Of a DNA stretch of 55,000 nt, positions 43,658-53,812 are shown piece after piece; position 1 is the stretch's first letter, and every line of letters starts with the position of its first letter. The translations under genes and the position numbers were made by a program. The notes under the pieces were generated by a model. The model was not told where the DNA came from, ran no database searches, and was given only the letters and a program-made list of their open reading frames with translations. This DNA comes from Actinomycetaceae bacterium. GTDB lineage: Bacteria; Actinomycetota; Actinomycetes; Actinomycetales; Actinomycetaceae. The stretch covers positions 1 to 55,000 of the forward strand of contig JAUNVQ010000016.1 in NCBI GenBank assembly GCA_030540715.1, read 5' to 3'.

Positions 43658-45492
43658 AGGGCGTAGTCTCCAGGTGAGTGCGGCGCCAAATAATCGATAT
43701 CAATATCACGTTGACAGCGCCATGAGCCATTATCCGGCACCATCACTTTGTGCGCAATACGCCGTAAAAGTTCCCTGTCATCAACACGTTGACGCACAGG
43801 ATGCCCAATCCCATCTAAGAGCACAAAGCGTAAATGAGATGAACGCACTTTCTTATCCATCAGCATGGCATCCATAAGGTCATCTATTGATGCGCCAGCA
43901 AAACGTACAGGTAAACCGACGTGAGAAATGATCGTTTGATGACGTTTCACTTGTTCATCGGTAAGCATCCCGCGTTCGTGTGCTAAATATGCTGCAAACA
44001 TCATCCCAACAGCAACAGCGTGACCATGAAGAATCCGATAGCCCGAAACTTTTTCTAAGGCATGACCAAAAGTATGCCCATAGTTGAGGTTTTCACGAAT
44101 GGAGCCCTCACGCAGGTCACGGCTTACCACATCGGCCTTCACCGCGATAGCAGCCCGTGCAGTAGCATGCAGCGCTGTCGATTGGCTTCCAAAAAGTTCG
44201 CAAAATGGCGTGCGTTCAACAACGGATAAAATCTGTTGATCGGCAATAAACCCGCATTTCACGATTTCTCCATACCCATTTACACTGTGCTCATGGGGTA
44301 AAGTATTAAGGTTGCCAGTATCACATACAACGGCTTGAGGCCGATAAAACGAGCCGATCAAGTTCTTACCGTGCCGCGAGTTAATGCCTGTTTTGCCACC
44401 AACACCAGCATCAACCATACCTAACAGCGAGGTAGGCACACTGACATAGTGAATACCACGCAGCCAAGTTGCAGCAATAAATCCAGCCAAGTCGGTGGTT
44501 GCTCCCCCACCCAAGCCAATGATCGTATCGGTGCGTCCTAGTTTTGCGTCACCGCAGGCACCCCACAATTTTTGCGCTACACCGTAGTGTTTTTGCTGTT
44601 CACCATCGGGAACACAGTAGGTAAAAACCTGAAAACGCCGATGCTGATCATTGTCAAGTATCTGTTGCAGTTGCTTAACATGGGCTAAAACACTTTGCGG
44701 ATGAACAATCATCACTTTTTGTGTGCCACGGTTAATAGCATCAGCCACACATTGTGTCAGACCTTTACCAAAATACACTGTGTAGGGTGCTTCACTATCA
44801 GGCACGTGAATCGTTGCATCAATGTTGCCTTCTATGATCATGGAAACAATGCTGGATACCTGCTCCGTATCAAGATCATCGGTTGTGACAACATGGGAAG
44901 CGATTTTTTCGTAGAGGGCGTGACGGCGGGCATAAAGTTCACGCATAGTGGCTTCCACATTGCCATCACGAAACAGTGGGCGTACCTGTGGAACAGCACG
45001 AAGAGTATCGTCATCTTCACTGACTTGTTGGTTATTTCCTGATCGTATCTGTATCTTTGACACAGAGGACGAGCCGGCGGGTATCTGTGCCACATGCTCA
45101 TCTTCTTCAACACGTTCCACCAATGTTGGCACACTTGCGGCCAGATAGATTGTTCGTACCTGTTGCAAAAGTTTACGTGCTTGCGCAGTTTCAATGATTC
45201 CCCCACCAACGCTAAGATGTTCAATCTGGGGATCATGAAGTGCTTGTTGCAATGCACCTAATTCGTAACGACGAAACGCTTCTTCGCCCTCTTGAGAAAA
45301 AATTTCGGGGATCGTCTTGCCGGTATTTCGTGTGACCATGATATCGGTATCAGCAACGTGACTACTGTCGTCCACAGTATCGTTACCTTTCACATAGTGG
45401 CAGTCAGGCCGCCATTGGCCACCCACAAGGTTAGCTATAGTTGATTTTCCACTTCCAGGAAGCCCCACATAAACAGTGATGTTATCCCTCAT
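43645..45492 (-). CDS. aroKB: Bifunctional shikimate kinase/3-dehydroquinate synthase
   Basis: A 615-residue fusion for steps two and five of the shikimate pathway. Residues 1-225 are shikimate kinase with intact GLPGSGKS, a TDIMVTRN site for Asp, EAFRRYE, VGGGI, VRPLFR and a LID, plus an acidic insertion near 130-165. Residues about 235-610 are the NAD-dependent synthase, with GGGATTDLAGFIAATWLRG, PTSLLGMVDAGVGGKTGIN and NYGHTFGHALE for the metal. The start overlaps the aroC stop by ATGA. This fusion is known in bifidobacteria. Confidence 0.94.
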   Translation of the reverse strand: MRDNITVYVGLPGSGKSTIANLVGGQWRPDCHYVKGNDTVDDSSHVADTDIMVTRNTGKTIPEIFSQEGEEAFRRYELGALQQALHDPQIEHLSVGGGIIETAQARKLLQQVRTIYLAASVPTLVERVEEDEHVAQIPAGSSSVSKIQIRSGNNQQVSEDDDTLRAVPQVRPLFRDGNVEATMRELYARRHALYEKIASHVVTTDDLDTEQVSSIVSMIIEGNIDATIHVPDSEAPYTVYFGKGLTQCVADAINRGTQKVMIVHPQSVLAHVKQLQQILDNDQHRRFQVFTYCVPDGEQQKHYGVAQKLWGACGDAKLGRTDTIIGLGGGATTDLAGFIAATWLRGIHYVSVPTSLLGMVDAGVGGKTGINSRHGKNLIGSFYRPQAVVCDTGNLNTLPHEHSVNGYGEIVKCGFIADQQILSVVERTPFCELFGSQSTALHATARAAIAVKADVVSRDLREGSIRENLNYGHTFGHALEKVSGYRILHGHAVAVGMMFAAYLAHERGMLTDEQVKRHQTIISHVGLPVRFAGASIDDLMDAMLMDKKVRSSHLRFVLLDGIGHPVRQRVDDRELLRRIAHKVMVPDNGSWRCQRDIDIDYLAPHSPGDYALWIP

Positions 45493-46757
45493 TGCAAACG
45501 CTCCTGTATATGCTGCTGATAGGCGGCAATATTGGTACGGATGTGGTCAATAGACTTGTTACCAAACTGTTCAAGAAGCGCATCGGTGACTACAAGTGCA
45601 GTCATCGCTTCAACAATCACGGCAAGCGGTACTACGGCGCACACATCGGAACGCTGATGAAGGGCCTGCGCTGGCTGCGACGTATCCATATCAAGGGTTC
45701 GAAGTGAATGCGGAACTGTAGAGATAGGTTTCATTGTTGCTGACACGCGAAGAGGATGACCATTAGACATGCCACCTTCAACGCCCCCGGCATGATTAGT
45801 GAAGCGCACCCATTTACTGTTGGCAATCACCTGATCGCTGTGTGGGGTACACGCAAACATATCAGCATAGGCGAAAGTATCAATAATTTCGTCATGGGCA
45901 GCACTGCCACAGATGTTACCCAATGCGTGTCCGTCACCAATACCCACAGCTTTCACGGCTTGAATACTCATTATTTCACTTGCCAGGCGCGCATCTAGAC
46001 GGCGGTCATGCTGGGTGTGTGTACCAAGACCAATAGGCATATTGTATGCCAGAACCTCAACTTCACCCCCCAAAGTATCGGCCTGCTTTTTTACGGTGTG
46101 TAACCGCTGTTCCATCTGCTTAGCTGTTTCTGTATCAAGACAACGCACAGGTGATCGATCAAGTTCATCACGCTGTTCAGGACGTGGTCGGGGGGCATCA
46201 TCTGGAAGGGCTACCCCACCAATGTTGGTAACATGACTGACAAACTGGATCCCTGCACATTGTTCAGCTATCGCCTGTGCTACAGCACCTAAAGCCACAC
46301 GCATTGCGGTTTCACGTGCCGATGCACGTTCCAACACGGGGCGAGCATCATCAAGGTTATAGGCCAGCATTCCAACAAGGTCGGCATGACCTGGGCGCGG
46401 ACATCGAAGCGGTTTTTGTCGCGCAATTTCTTTATGATCGCCTTGACCCGCATCACTTTCAAGTGCATGTGGGGGTACAGGGTCAGAGCTCATAACGGTT
46501 TCCCATTTTGGCCATTCCGTATTACCAATCACGATACCGATAGGTGCACCTGTTGTCACACCGTGGCGAAGGCCACCAACAACACGAATATCATCTTGTT
46601 CAAACTTTTGTCGTGCACCTCTTCCAGCGCCGTGGCGGCGACGCGCCAAGTGGAAGGCAATATCTTTTGTTTGTAGGTAAACTCCTGCGGGAACCCCGTC
46701 AAGGATTCCCAGTAATTGTTCACCGTGGGATTCTCCAGCACTTAACCATCTGAGCAT
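45489..46757 (-). CDS. aroC: Chorismate synthase
   Basis: The last step of the shikimate pathway, FMN-dependent. 422 residues, with GESHGEQL at the N-terminus, RRHGAGRGARQKFEQD, RPGHADLVGM, ERASARETAMRVA and GGVEGGMSNGHPL. The C-terminal FGNK motif precedes a short extension. ATGA overlap with aroKB. About 290 bases separate it from the prepilin peptidase gene. Confidence 0.96.
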   Translation of the reverse strand: MLRWLSAGESHGEQLLGILDGVPAGVYLQTKDIAFHLARRRHGAGRGARQKFEQDDIRVVGGLRHGVTTGAPIGIVIGNTEWPKWETVMSSDPVPPHALESDAGQGDHKEIARQKPLRCPRPGHADLVGMLAYNLDDARPVLERASARETAMRVALGAVAQAIAEQCAGIQFVSHVTNIGGVALPDDAPRPRPEQRDELDRSPVRCLDTETAKQMEQRLHTVKKQADTLGGEVEVLAYNMPIGLGTHTQHDRRLDARLASEIMSIQAVKAVGIGDGHALGNICGSAAHDEIIDTFAYADMFACTPHSDQVIANSKWVRFTNHAGGVEGGMSNGHPLRVSATMKPISTVPHSLRTLDMDTSQPAQALHQRSDVCAVVPLAVIVEAMTALVVTDALLEQFGNKSIDHIRTNIAAYQQHIQERLQ

Positions 46758-47049
46758 AGTCCTATTGTGACACGCTCGGACAGGGGCACATAATTACTGT
46801 GTTAGGAGATGAAATGCATCGCTTCTATCTGCGAAAATAAAGAGCTGCTGGTTGATGCGCTCTTGCGTGAAAGAAAGTTGTCGGACGGTCATAACAATGC
46901 TTGAGGCGAAAGGATCTGTTGATTGGATGGCTGCGTAGTCCATTCCTATCTTTTATGTGTCTTTATCCGCGATGGTATAAAAAATATTCCACACGTCTGG
47001 TTGGCTCAAAGTGTCAAGTAGTTGCGGAGTGTGCAGTTGTAGCGTTGAT
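46758..47049. other. Intergenic region upstream of aroC
   Basis: About 290 bases. It must hold the aroC promoter. On the plus strand a 31-codon frame (about 46809-46904) begins right behind an AGGAG with no spacer, and an 8-codon frame starts four bases on; neither looks like a true gene. No hairpin with a U-run was seen. Confidence 0.3.
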
Positions 47050-47697
47050 TTAAAGTGCATACACAATCAGTGCGGCCAACGCTCCCCCAATAATGGAAGG
47101 TCCATAGGCAATGACTGTTGTACCTCTTTGTGATTTACGTGCAGTGGCATAAAGCGCGTGGAATCCGCCGAAAACACCAGTAAAGAGTAGCTGCCATAAT
47201 ACGACGGAGGCATCACCCATTGCACACAGTGCTGTCATTATAGGAAAAATCAATACGTCACCAAATCCCACGCCTAGACGAAGAACAAAGATTAAAAGCA
47301 TGATGACAAAAGCCAGTAGCCCAAAACCTAAAGATCGGCCAACTACACGAAATGATGACTGGTCAATAGCTAAAGCAAAAACACCGAGGGCCACAATAAG
47401 CGAACTCAACGTTGTTAAGATCAGGGGAAGGCGGTGTGCCAAAATATCAATGGCTCCAGCGGTAACAAGCAGTGGAATAAGCGCAGATACTGTTGCCGCA
47501 ATAACAGTATGGTTGTAAAGAAGCATCCACATTGTTATTGCAGTTACACCAATCAATAGGTGTAGTGAGGATCGGCGAAGCTGAAAACTGTACCGTCGCT
47601 CGTATTTCGAGACAAGGCGTAGTCCAGGAAGGCTTATCCACGCCCAACTAAGGGCTAGGCATACAACACTGATAAACAATGATATTCCGTAGCTCAT
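47050..47697 (-). CDS. Prepilin-type (A24) aspartic peptidase
   Basis: A 215-residue polytopic membrane protease of the A24 family, with the two catalytic Asp motifs: AIDILAHRLP (about residue 83) and GVGFGDVLIF (about 144). It lacks the N-terminal methyltransferase domain of full-length prepilin peptidases. Such short forms process prepilin-like leader sequences, for example of tight-adherence (Tad) pili. No pilin or tad gene is visible in this window, so the substrate is elsewhere. It is 21 bases after the aroE stop, hence part of the alaS-aroE transcript. Confidence 0.85.
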   Translation of the reverse strand: MSYGISLFISVVCLALSWAWISLPGLRLVSKYERRYSFQLRRSSLHLLIGVTAITMWMLLYNHTVIAATVSALIPLLVTAGAIDILAHRLPLILTTLSSLIVALGVFALAIDQSSFRVVGRSLGFGLLAFVIMLLIFVLRLGVGFGDVLIFPIMTALCAMGDASVVLWQLLFTGVFGGFHALYATARKSQRGTTVIAYGPSIIGGALAALIVYAL

Positions 47698-47718
47698 GGT
47701 GTTAGTATGTCACATATT

Positions 47719-48594
47719 TCAGGCAAGATCTTGCACAAAAGCCGGTACCTGTTTGGATAAGAGTTTGCCCGATTCAACAAGCGCACCAATAAGTGTTCCT
47801 GGTGTGGTTGTGCGTGAACAAAACAATTGAACTTGAGGTATCGCCTGGTAAACCAGCATTAACCAGCCTGGCACAACGGTTGCTCCACATGTGGTGGCGT
47901 GACGGTTAAGCGCCGTATTCAATGGTGAATACACAGCATCTAGTACAATGTGTCCGCTATGTAACGGAAGGTGTTCAACATAGTCATCCATGGCATGTGC
48001 TGGAAGTGTTGAAATAATGATCTCGGCTTGTTCAACTGCTGCTGATACCCTACGAAGATCGCTCAGGCGTATCACGTTTGGTATGCGGTGGGCTCTGGCT
48101 GCTGCCTGCATTACTGAGCCCTCACCGCTCACACGTCTGGCACAGATAGTGACATCGCTGCACGCCATTTCGCCGTAAAGGCCGATCAAGGCCGAAGAAG
48201 CCGTCGCGCGTGCACCAAATATGACGGCTTTTCGAGGACGAATTTCCTGGCCAGCACCAGCATAAAGACTGTGAACTATCCCGAAGACATCCGTATTCCA
48301 GCCAGTAAGAAGGCCAGAAGAAGGAACAACGGTATTAACTGAGCCAACCATTTTTGCCAAAGAGTCTATCTTGTCAAGTAGTGGCATAATGCGCTGTTTA
48401 TGAGGCATCGTTACCGACAGCCCTGCACATGTAGCGTCTATTCGTTCACTGATGAAGCTCTGTAAGTTCTTACTGGTGACGTGAATAGCATCATAGGTGA
48501 TATTGATATGTGCATCCGCATATGCTTGTCGATGCAAAATCGGTGACCACGAATGCTGTATAGGATCGCCGATAACACCGGCCCATTTTCCCAT
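47719..48594 (-). CDS. aroE: Shikimate dehydrogenase
   Basis: Reduces 3-dehydroshikimate with NADPH. 291 residues, with the substrate site SWSPILHRQAY, LSVTMPHKQ with Lys and GSVNTVV, and the nucleotide domain GARATASSALIGL; the final PGWLMLVYQA pattern is also present. The Gly-rich loop is somewhat divergent (GARATASS in place of GAGGAS-type) but the key Asp/Asn (WNTD) are kept. ATG 48594 abuts the mltG stop codon, so the two genes are coupled. Confidence 0.94.
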   Translation of the reverse strand: MGKWAGVIGDPIQHSWSPILHRQAYADAHINITYDAIHVTSKNLQSFISERIDATCAGLSVTMPHKQRIMPLLDKIDSLAKMVGSVNTVVPSSGLLTGWNTDVFGIVHSLYAGAGQEIRPRKAVIFGARATASSALIGLYGEMACSDVTICARRVSGEGSVMQAAARAHRIPNVIRLSDLRRVSAAVEQAEIIISTLPAHAMDDYVEHLPLHSGHIVLDAVYSPLNTALNRHATTCGATVVPGWLMLVYQAIPQVQLFCSRTTTPGTLIGALVESGKLLSKQVPAFVQDLA

Positions 48595-50205
48595 TTATTC
48601 ATTCTCCGTTTTACAGACTTCAGGGTTTTCTTTGCAGTATTGACGCAACTCTTCGATATTCTTCTTTTGTTCTTCATGTGTTGCTGCAAACTTTGTTGTG
48701 CCCTTCACCAGGTCAACGGTCACATAGTACAGCCAGTCGCCCTCGGGGGGATTCATGACCGCTTCGATGGCACTGTCCCCAACAGAAGCTATTGGTGTGG
48801 GTGGTAGTCCTTTGTGAAGATAAGTATTGTAAGGGGTGTCCTGTTTCTTTTCTTCTTGGGTAATAAATGCCCCAGAGCCTCCTTTACCAACACCATAGGC
48901 AACGGTACAATCCATTTGCAGAAGGCCTGCAGTGTTTTCGCCCTTACCAGCCAAGCGGTTTTCTATTACTCTGGCAATTTTTGGAAAGTCCTCTTCTTTA
49001 CCTTCTTTTTCAACAATCGAGGCCTTCGTTAACACATCATGCCATTTATCGCGAGGAACTTTCAGTTTTTCCAGACGCTCTGTGTTGTGCGAAATCATTT
49101 GCTTAAGCAGATCCTGAACCGTCATATTGGGGTCTACGCGGTATGTTTCAGGTGCTAGCCAGCCTTCAAGATGCCCGTTTGCTTCGGCTGGTAAACCCAA
49201 AGCATCAACATTTTCAAATGCTGCATCTATTTCTTCTTTGGTGAACTGACCATTGTTAATAAACTTTGCTTTGACTTCATCTATTGTTTTACCTGGAACG
49301 ATGGTGATGGCAACATCAATTTTATTAGCTTCATCAAGAAGCGCTGCCAGTGCTTCTGATGCTTTCATTTTTGTCCGCAGGCTATACCAACCATCTTGGA
49401 TACCTTGGGCAGCTGAATTCTTTTTAAAGGCTTCCACAAAGGCGTCCTCTGATTTGACGACGTCTTTCTTTTTTAAGATAACCGCGATGTCTTGACCATT
49501 TGCGCCAGCGGGAATTTCAACGCGAATATCTTTTGAGCCTGCCTCTTTACCGGTATAGTCTTCGGCGGGTGCCAGGTATGAAGAGATATTTAAAAACTTT
49601 ATTGCTGCAACGGATGTGGCGACGATGATTACTAGAAGCATCACCAAAATAAGGCCTGTAATGATTTTGCGTTTGCGTTGACGTTTTTTACGGGCAATGA
49701 CATGCAGCTGTTGTTTGCGGAGTGCGGCTGTTGTGGTAAGTTCTTGCTCCAGTGCTTCCGAAGCATCCTTATCAGCCTGTTCTGTTTTATGTTTCTGTAC
49801 AGGAGTGTCAAGTGATTGGCTGTGCGCTGTTGGGGTGTAAGGTACCGTATCTACGGTAGAGTGAGATGCGCGCTGAGGTTTGGCGGGTGCTAGGTCATTG
49901 CTTTGCGGTTCACGGTTGCTAGGTTCGGTGACGGCTGAAGCGAGAGAGGTGTCTTGTGGTGACATCCCCATGGTGCCCACAGGTGGCTCAATGGTTGGTG
50001 GTTGTGCCGATGCAACTTCTGTTTCAGCTTTAAATGGTGACGCAAAATTAATATCTGGTGTATTGGCAGCTTCATGCACCTGTTGAGAGTTTCCTGTTGG
50101 CTGTTCCTCTTGGTGGGGAAAAGGACGCTCAGGAATACGCCTTCTTTTTGATTTGCGTGATGGGAAGCGGCGAGCCGGAGTGTCGTGATGTCTAGTAGTA
50201 TCGCT
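48595..50205 (-). CDS. mltG: Endolytic transglycosylase MltG (YceG)
   Basis: A 536-residue peptidoglycan lytic transglycosylase ending nascent glycan strands. A long acidic and Pro-rich cytosolic tail (about 1-180) leads to a basic patch KRQRKRKIITGL and a single helix (about 180-205). The extracytoplasmic YceG domain carries the catalytic Glu in KASIVEKEGKEEDFPKIARVIENRL and QMDCTVAYGVG. ATG 50205 with GAAAGGAG upstream. It overlaps ruvX by 14 bases. The N-terminal tail is much longer than in E. coli and may be a regulatory platform, as seen in other actinobacteria. Confidence 0.94.
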   Translation of the reverse strand, partial: SDTTRHHDTPARRFPSRKSKRRRIPERPFPHQEEQPTGNSQQVHEAANTPDINFASPFKAETEVASAQPPTIEPPVGTMGMSPQDTSLASAVTEPSNREPQSNDLAPAKPQRASHSTVDTVPYTPTAHSQSLDTPVQKHKTEQADKDASEALEQELTTTAALRKQQLHVIARKKRQRKRKIITGLILVMLLVIIVATSVAAIKFLNISSYLAPAEDYTGKEAGSKDIRVEIPAGANGQDIAVILKKKDVVKSEDAFVEAFKKNSAAQGIQDGWYSLRTKMKASEALAALLDEANKIDVAITIVPGKTIDEVKAKFINNGQFTKEEIDAAFENVDALGLPAEANGHLEGWLAPETYRVDPNMTVQDLLKQMISHNTERLEKLKVPRDKWHDVLTKASIVEKEGKEEDFPKIARVIENRLAGKGENTAGLLQMDCTVAYGVGKGGSGAFITQEEKKQDTPYNTYLHKGLPPTPIASVGDSAIEAVMNPPEGDWLYYVTVDLVKGTTKFAATHEEQKKNIEELRQYCKENPEVCKTENE

Positions 50206-50701
50206 CATCTGACTCTCCTTTCTGTGTGGCAATGTCATCGAATCCAAGTCCAGCAGGGCTTTGACGATTCTGTTGAATCGCTAGTGCTTGTTCCAAAATA
50301 ATAACCGCAGCTTGTTGATCAACAACAGCACGATGTTCTTTCATCTTTTTTCCACTGTGATGAAGGTCTTTATGTGCTCCTGCGGAACTCAGACGTTCAT
50401 CGACAAAGCGAATCTGTGATTTCGGGCAGTTTTGCTGCAATCTTTTCGCCCACTCAATAACACTGCGGGCTTGTGGGCCAAGGCTGCCTGACATTGTGTA
50501 GGGAAGACCAATATAAAACATGATGTTTGTGTGGTCTTCTTCAATCACATCAATCAGCATGTCGATTGCGTCATCACCATCACTGCGCCACAGTGTGTCA
50601 ACTGGCAGCACTACCTGTGTACCCGCTTCTTGTTTGGATACACCAATGCGACGAAGCCCAACGTCAATACCGTAATACACGCAGTGAGGGTTATATGTCA
50701 T
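50192..50701 (-). CDS. ruvX: Putative pre-16S rRNA nuclease / Holliday junction resolvase homolog (YqgF)
   Basis: A 169-residue RNase H-like nuclease that processes the pre-16S rRNA 5' end. Conserved acidic residues: YYGIDVGLRRIGV with Asp, FYIGLPYTMSGSLGPQA, RFVDERLSSAGA and VVDQQAAVIIL. The ATG at 50701 overlaps the alaS stop as ATGA. The alaS-ruvX-mltG order is conserved across actinobacteria. Confidence 0.94.
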   Translation of the reverse strand: MTYNPHCVYYGIDVGLRRIGVSKQEAGTQVVLPVDTLWRSDGDDAIDMLIDVIEEDHTNIMFYIGLPYTMSGSLGPQARSVIEWAKRLQQNCPKSQIRFVDERLSSAGAHKDLHHSGKKMKEHRAVVDQQAAVIILEQALAIQQNRQSPAGLGFDDIATQKGESDERYY

Positions 50702-53445
50702 GAGTTGGCAACACCCACAATGGTTGAACGAATAAGTTGAAGTGCCTCAGCGATACGAGACGCGTCTTTACCTCCACCTTGAGCACTGTCGGGGCGACCT
50801 CCACCGCCACCGCCCATGGCTTGTGCCGCGGCTTTCACCAATTCACCTGCGCGAAGACCACGATCTTGAGCACTCTTATTTGATTTGACAACCACCACTG
50901 GGCGTCCATTAACAACAGCAAAGAGGGCGATAACCCATGGCTTGGTCTGAGACATACGTTGGCCAAGATCGTCACCAAGACGACGCAACAGGTCAGCTGA
51001 ATCAAGCTCACCGACACTTTGAACAAGATAGGTGGTGCCTGTTACTTCTTCGGCTTTCTCAAGGAAGCTACTGACTTGTGACAAGACATTTTGTGCTTGA
51101 AGTTTAGCTACCTGCTTTTCGTAGCCTTTCACTTTGGTAACAAGATTTTCAATACGCTGAGCCAGTTCATCAGCGGGTGCTCCCAGCATTGTTGAAATCT
51201 GCGACACAAGTGCGTGTTCATGCTGGTGATACTTTAATGCTCGCTGACCAACAAGGGCGTCAACACGGCGCACACCTGAACCAATAGATGCTTCGCTCAA
51301 CAGTGCGATGCTGCCAATATGACCTGTGGCTGGTACGTGTGTTCCCGCGCACAGTTCCAGTGACCAATCCCCTCCTATTGAAACAACGCGAACTTCTTTA
51401 CCGTATTTTTCGCCAAACAGTGCCATTGCACCTTTTTCTAAGGCCTTGTCAATATCCATAATTTCATCAGTGACAGACAGGTCTTCGCTGGTGCGTTCAT
51501 TAGCTCGCTGCTCAATTTCTTCCATAATTTCTTGTGGAACAGCTGAACCGTGACGGAAATCGAAACGCATCCTGTTCGGTGAGTTCTCGGAACCTGCTTG
51601 GGTTGCCTGTTCTCCAAGTTTTTCATGCAATACTTTGTGAACAACGTGGGTTGCCGTATGTGCTTTGGCTATATCGTAGCGGCGTGTGACATCAAGTGCA
51701 GCAATCACACGGTCACCAACAGCAAGTTCACCATCAATCAACTGTCCACGATGCATATTAAGCCCTTTTACGGGTGCTTGCACATCGCCCACATGGAATG
51801 ATGCACCGTGAAGAGCGGTGATAGTTCCCTGGTCGGCAAGCTGGCCCCCCATCTCGGCATAAAATGGTGTTTGGTCAAGCAATACTTCCGCATGTGTACC
51901 AGGGTGAAGCAACGGCACTGATTTTCCGTCAACAAGGATGGCAACAACGGTGGCTTCGGCTTCCACATCGGTGTAGCCCAAGAAGCGCACCGGCCCACCA
52001 TTTTGATTCAAAAGATCATGGTAAACATGTGTGTCAACGTGCCCTGTTTTCTTTTTGAGGGCATCTTGGCGAGCACGATCTTTTTGTTCGTGCATCAGTT
52101 TTTTGAAGTGTTCTTCGTCAACTGACACACCTTTTTCACGGGCTATTTCAATTGTTAAATCAATGGGGAAACCGTAGGTATCGTGCAATAAGAATGCCTT
52201 ATCACCTGGAATAATTGCTTTGCTAAGCCATTCGCCAGCTTCTGGCTTATCGCCAGCTGATTCACCTTGCGATGCCCGCTCTTTGGCCTGGCGAACAGCT
52301 GTGTCAAGGATTGTGGTGCCAGCATCAAGCGTTCGCCTAAAGGATTCTTCTTCCGCGGCGGCTACTTCGTGGATCTGTTTCCAGTTGGCTTCCAGCTCGG
52401 GATACGAGGCTTTCATGACTTCTTTTGACGCTGTCATAAGCGGCGTTATCACCGGATCAAATACCCCCAGAAGCCGCATTGAGCGGACCACGCGGCGTAC
52501 AAGGCGTCGCAGCACATAGCCTGCTCCGTCATTTCCTGGGCGTACACCATCGCTTATCAGCATGAGGGCGGAACGAACATGGTCGGCAACGATACGCATA
52601 CGAACATCATCGGGGGCTGATGAAGTAGTACCCACACTGTATTTTTTGCCAGAAAGCTCTTGAGCAATCTCGATCACTGGGAACACCTGGTCAATTTCAT
52701 ACATATTGTCTTTTCCTTGAAGCAAAAATGCTAAACGTTCAAGGCCAAGTCCTGTATCAATCGCTTTTTGGTCAAGTTCTCCAAGCAGTGGATAGTCCTT
52801 ACCGCTTCCCTCCCCGCGTAAGAACTCGTCGAACACAAGGTTCCACACTTCAAGGTATCGGTCACCTTGAGTGTCAACGGCAGGTCCGCCCTCTGGACCT
52901 TTTTCGGGGCCACGGTCATAATGAATTTCTGCGCACGGTCCAGCTGGTCCAGGCTGTCCTGTATCCCAAAAAATATCTTCACGCGGCAGTTTTTGGATGC
53001 GCGTAGGGTCAAGGCCAATAACTTTTTTCCAGATGCGTTCTGCCTCGTCATCATGTTCCCAAATGGTGACCCACATTTTGTCGCCGTCAAGACCGTAGCA
53101 ACCGTCATTGACTGAGCCAGTCAGCAGTTCCCACGCATATTGTGAGGCGCCTTCCTTGAAATAGTCACCAAAGCTAAAGTTACCGCACATCTGAAAGAAT
53201 GTGCCGTGCCTGGTTGTTTTACCTACTTCGTCAATATCGTTAGTGCGAATACATTTTTGCACCGAAACTGCACGCGGCCAAGGGGCTTGTTCAGTCCCGA
53301 TAAAATAGGGAATGAATGGCACCATACCAGCAATGGTGAACAAAATGGATGGATCGGGACTGATAAGCGATACCGAATCGCGTACCTCGTGTCCATTGCG
53401 TTCAAAGTAATCCAACCATCGTTGGCGTATTTCTGCTGTGCGCAT
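50698..53445 (-). CDS. alaS: Alanyl-tRNA synthetase
   Basis: A 915-residue class II synthetase. The catalytic domain starts RTAEIRQRWLDYFERNGHEV and has FTIAGMVPFIPYFIG and the long GDYFKEGASQYAWELL block. The editing domain has HTATHVVHKVL and CAGTHVPATGHIGSIAL with the zinc His and Cys ligands. The C-Ala domain ends with GLRAGELVKAAAQAMGGGGGGRPD. ATG 53445 has GAGGATCTT upstream. It heads the alaS-ruvX-mltG-aroE run; the preceding 160 bases carry only a promoter region. Confidence 0.97.
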   Translation of the reverse strand: MRTAEIRQRWLDYFERNGHEVRDSVSLISPDPSILFTIAGMVPFIPYFIGTEQAPWPRAVSVQKCIRTNDIDEVGKTTRHGTFFQMCGNFSFGDYFKEGASQYAWELLTGSVNDGCYGLDGDKMWVTIWEHDDEAERIWKKVIGLDPTRIQKLPREDIFWDTGQPGPAGPCAEIHYDRGPEKGPEGGPAVDTQGDRYLEVWNLVFDEFLRGEGSGKDYPLLGELDQKAIDTGLGLERLAFLLQGKDNMYEIDQVFPVIEIAQELSGKKYSVGTTSSAPDDVRMRIVADHVRSALMLISDGVRPGNDGAGYVLRRLVRRVVRSMRLLGVFDPVITPLMTASKEVMKASYPELEANWKQIHEVAAAEEESFRRTLDAGTTILDTAVRQAKERASQGESAGDKPEAGEWLSKAIIPGDKAFLLHDTYGFPIDLTIEIAREKGVSVDEEHFKKLMHEQKDRARQDALKKKTGHVDTHVYHDLLNQNGGPVRFLGYTDVEAEATVVAILVDGKSVPLLHPGTHAEVLLDQTPFYAEMGGQLADQGTITALHGASFHVGDVQAPVKGLNMHRGQLIDGELAVGDRVIAALDVTRRYDIAKAHTATHVVHKVLHEKLGEQATQAGSENSPNRMRFDFRHGSAVPQEIMEEIEQRANERTSEDLSVTDEIMDIDKALEKGAMALFGEKYGKEVRVVSIGGDWSLELCAGTHVPATGHIGSIALLSEASIGSGVRRVDALVGQRALKYHQHEHALVSQISTMLGAPADELAQRIENLVTKVKGYEKQVAKLQAQNVLSQVSSFLEKAEEVTGTTYLVQSVGELDSADLLRRLGDDLGQRMSQTKPWVIALFAVVNGRPVVVVKSNKSAQDRGLRAGELVKAAAQAMGGGGGGRPDSAQGGGKDASRIAEALQLIRSTIVGVANS

Positions 53446-53605
53446 AAGATCCTCAGTCAAAATAGATTTGTAACAATATATTTACATGGTAACGAAGCGG
53501 TAACGAAAGAAAGAACTTCCTGGCCTGTTTCCTGGTGTGATATGAAACTCACCTTTGATAATACCTGTAACAATGTTGCTTATCGTCCACAGGTAGTGTC
53601 AGTTT

Positions 53606-53812
53606 TTAGAACATGTCTTCGTCAAGTTCAACAGTCTGATTCATCACTGGAACATCGGTCATCAGTTGGGTGACAATACGCTGTTCAGCTTCACGAAATG
53701 CAGCGCTAAACTCAGCCGATTTATTTTTCACGTAAGTGCGTGCTGGCGGGATTGACCATACCACAGCACCAGCAACGGCAATAAAGACACTGGCCTTAAT
53801 CAACGTTTTCAT
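53606..53812 (-). CDS. Small signal-anchored protein upstream of alaS
   Basis: A 68-residue protein with an N-terminal hydrophobic helix (LIKASVFIAVAGAVVWSI) and a charged tail containing RTYVKNKSAEFSAAFREAE. No functional family recognised, but a small anchored protein between the DUF948 gene and alaS is usual in actinobacteria. ATG 53812 has AAGGAAGACA upstream; longer frames lack this. It overlaps the DUF948 gene by 17 bases. Confidence 0.7.
   Translation of the reverse strand: MKTLIKASVFIAVAGAVVWSIPPARTYVKNKSAEFSAAFREAEQRIVTQLMTDVPVMNQTVELDEDMF

Noticed and set aside
46809-46904. A 31-codon gene upstream of aroC
   Set aside because: The AGGAG directly abuts the ATG without spacing and no relative is recognised.
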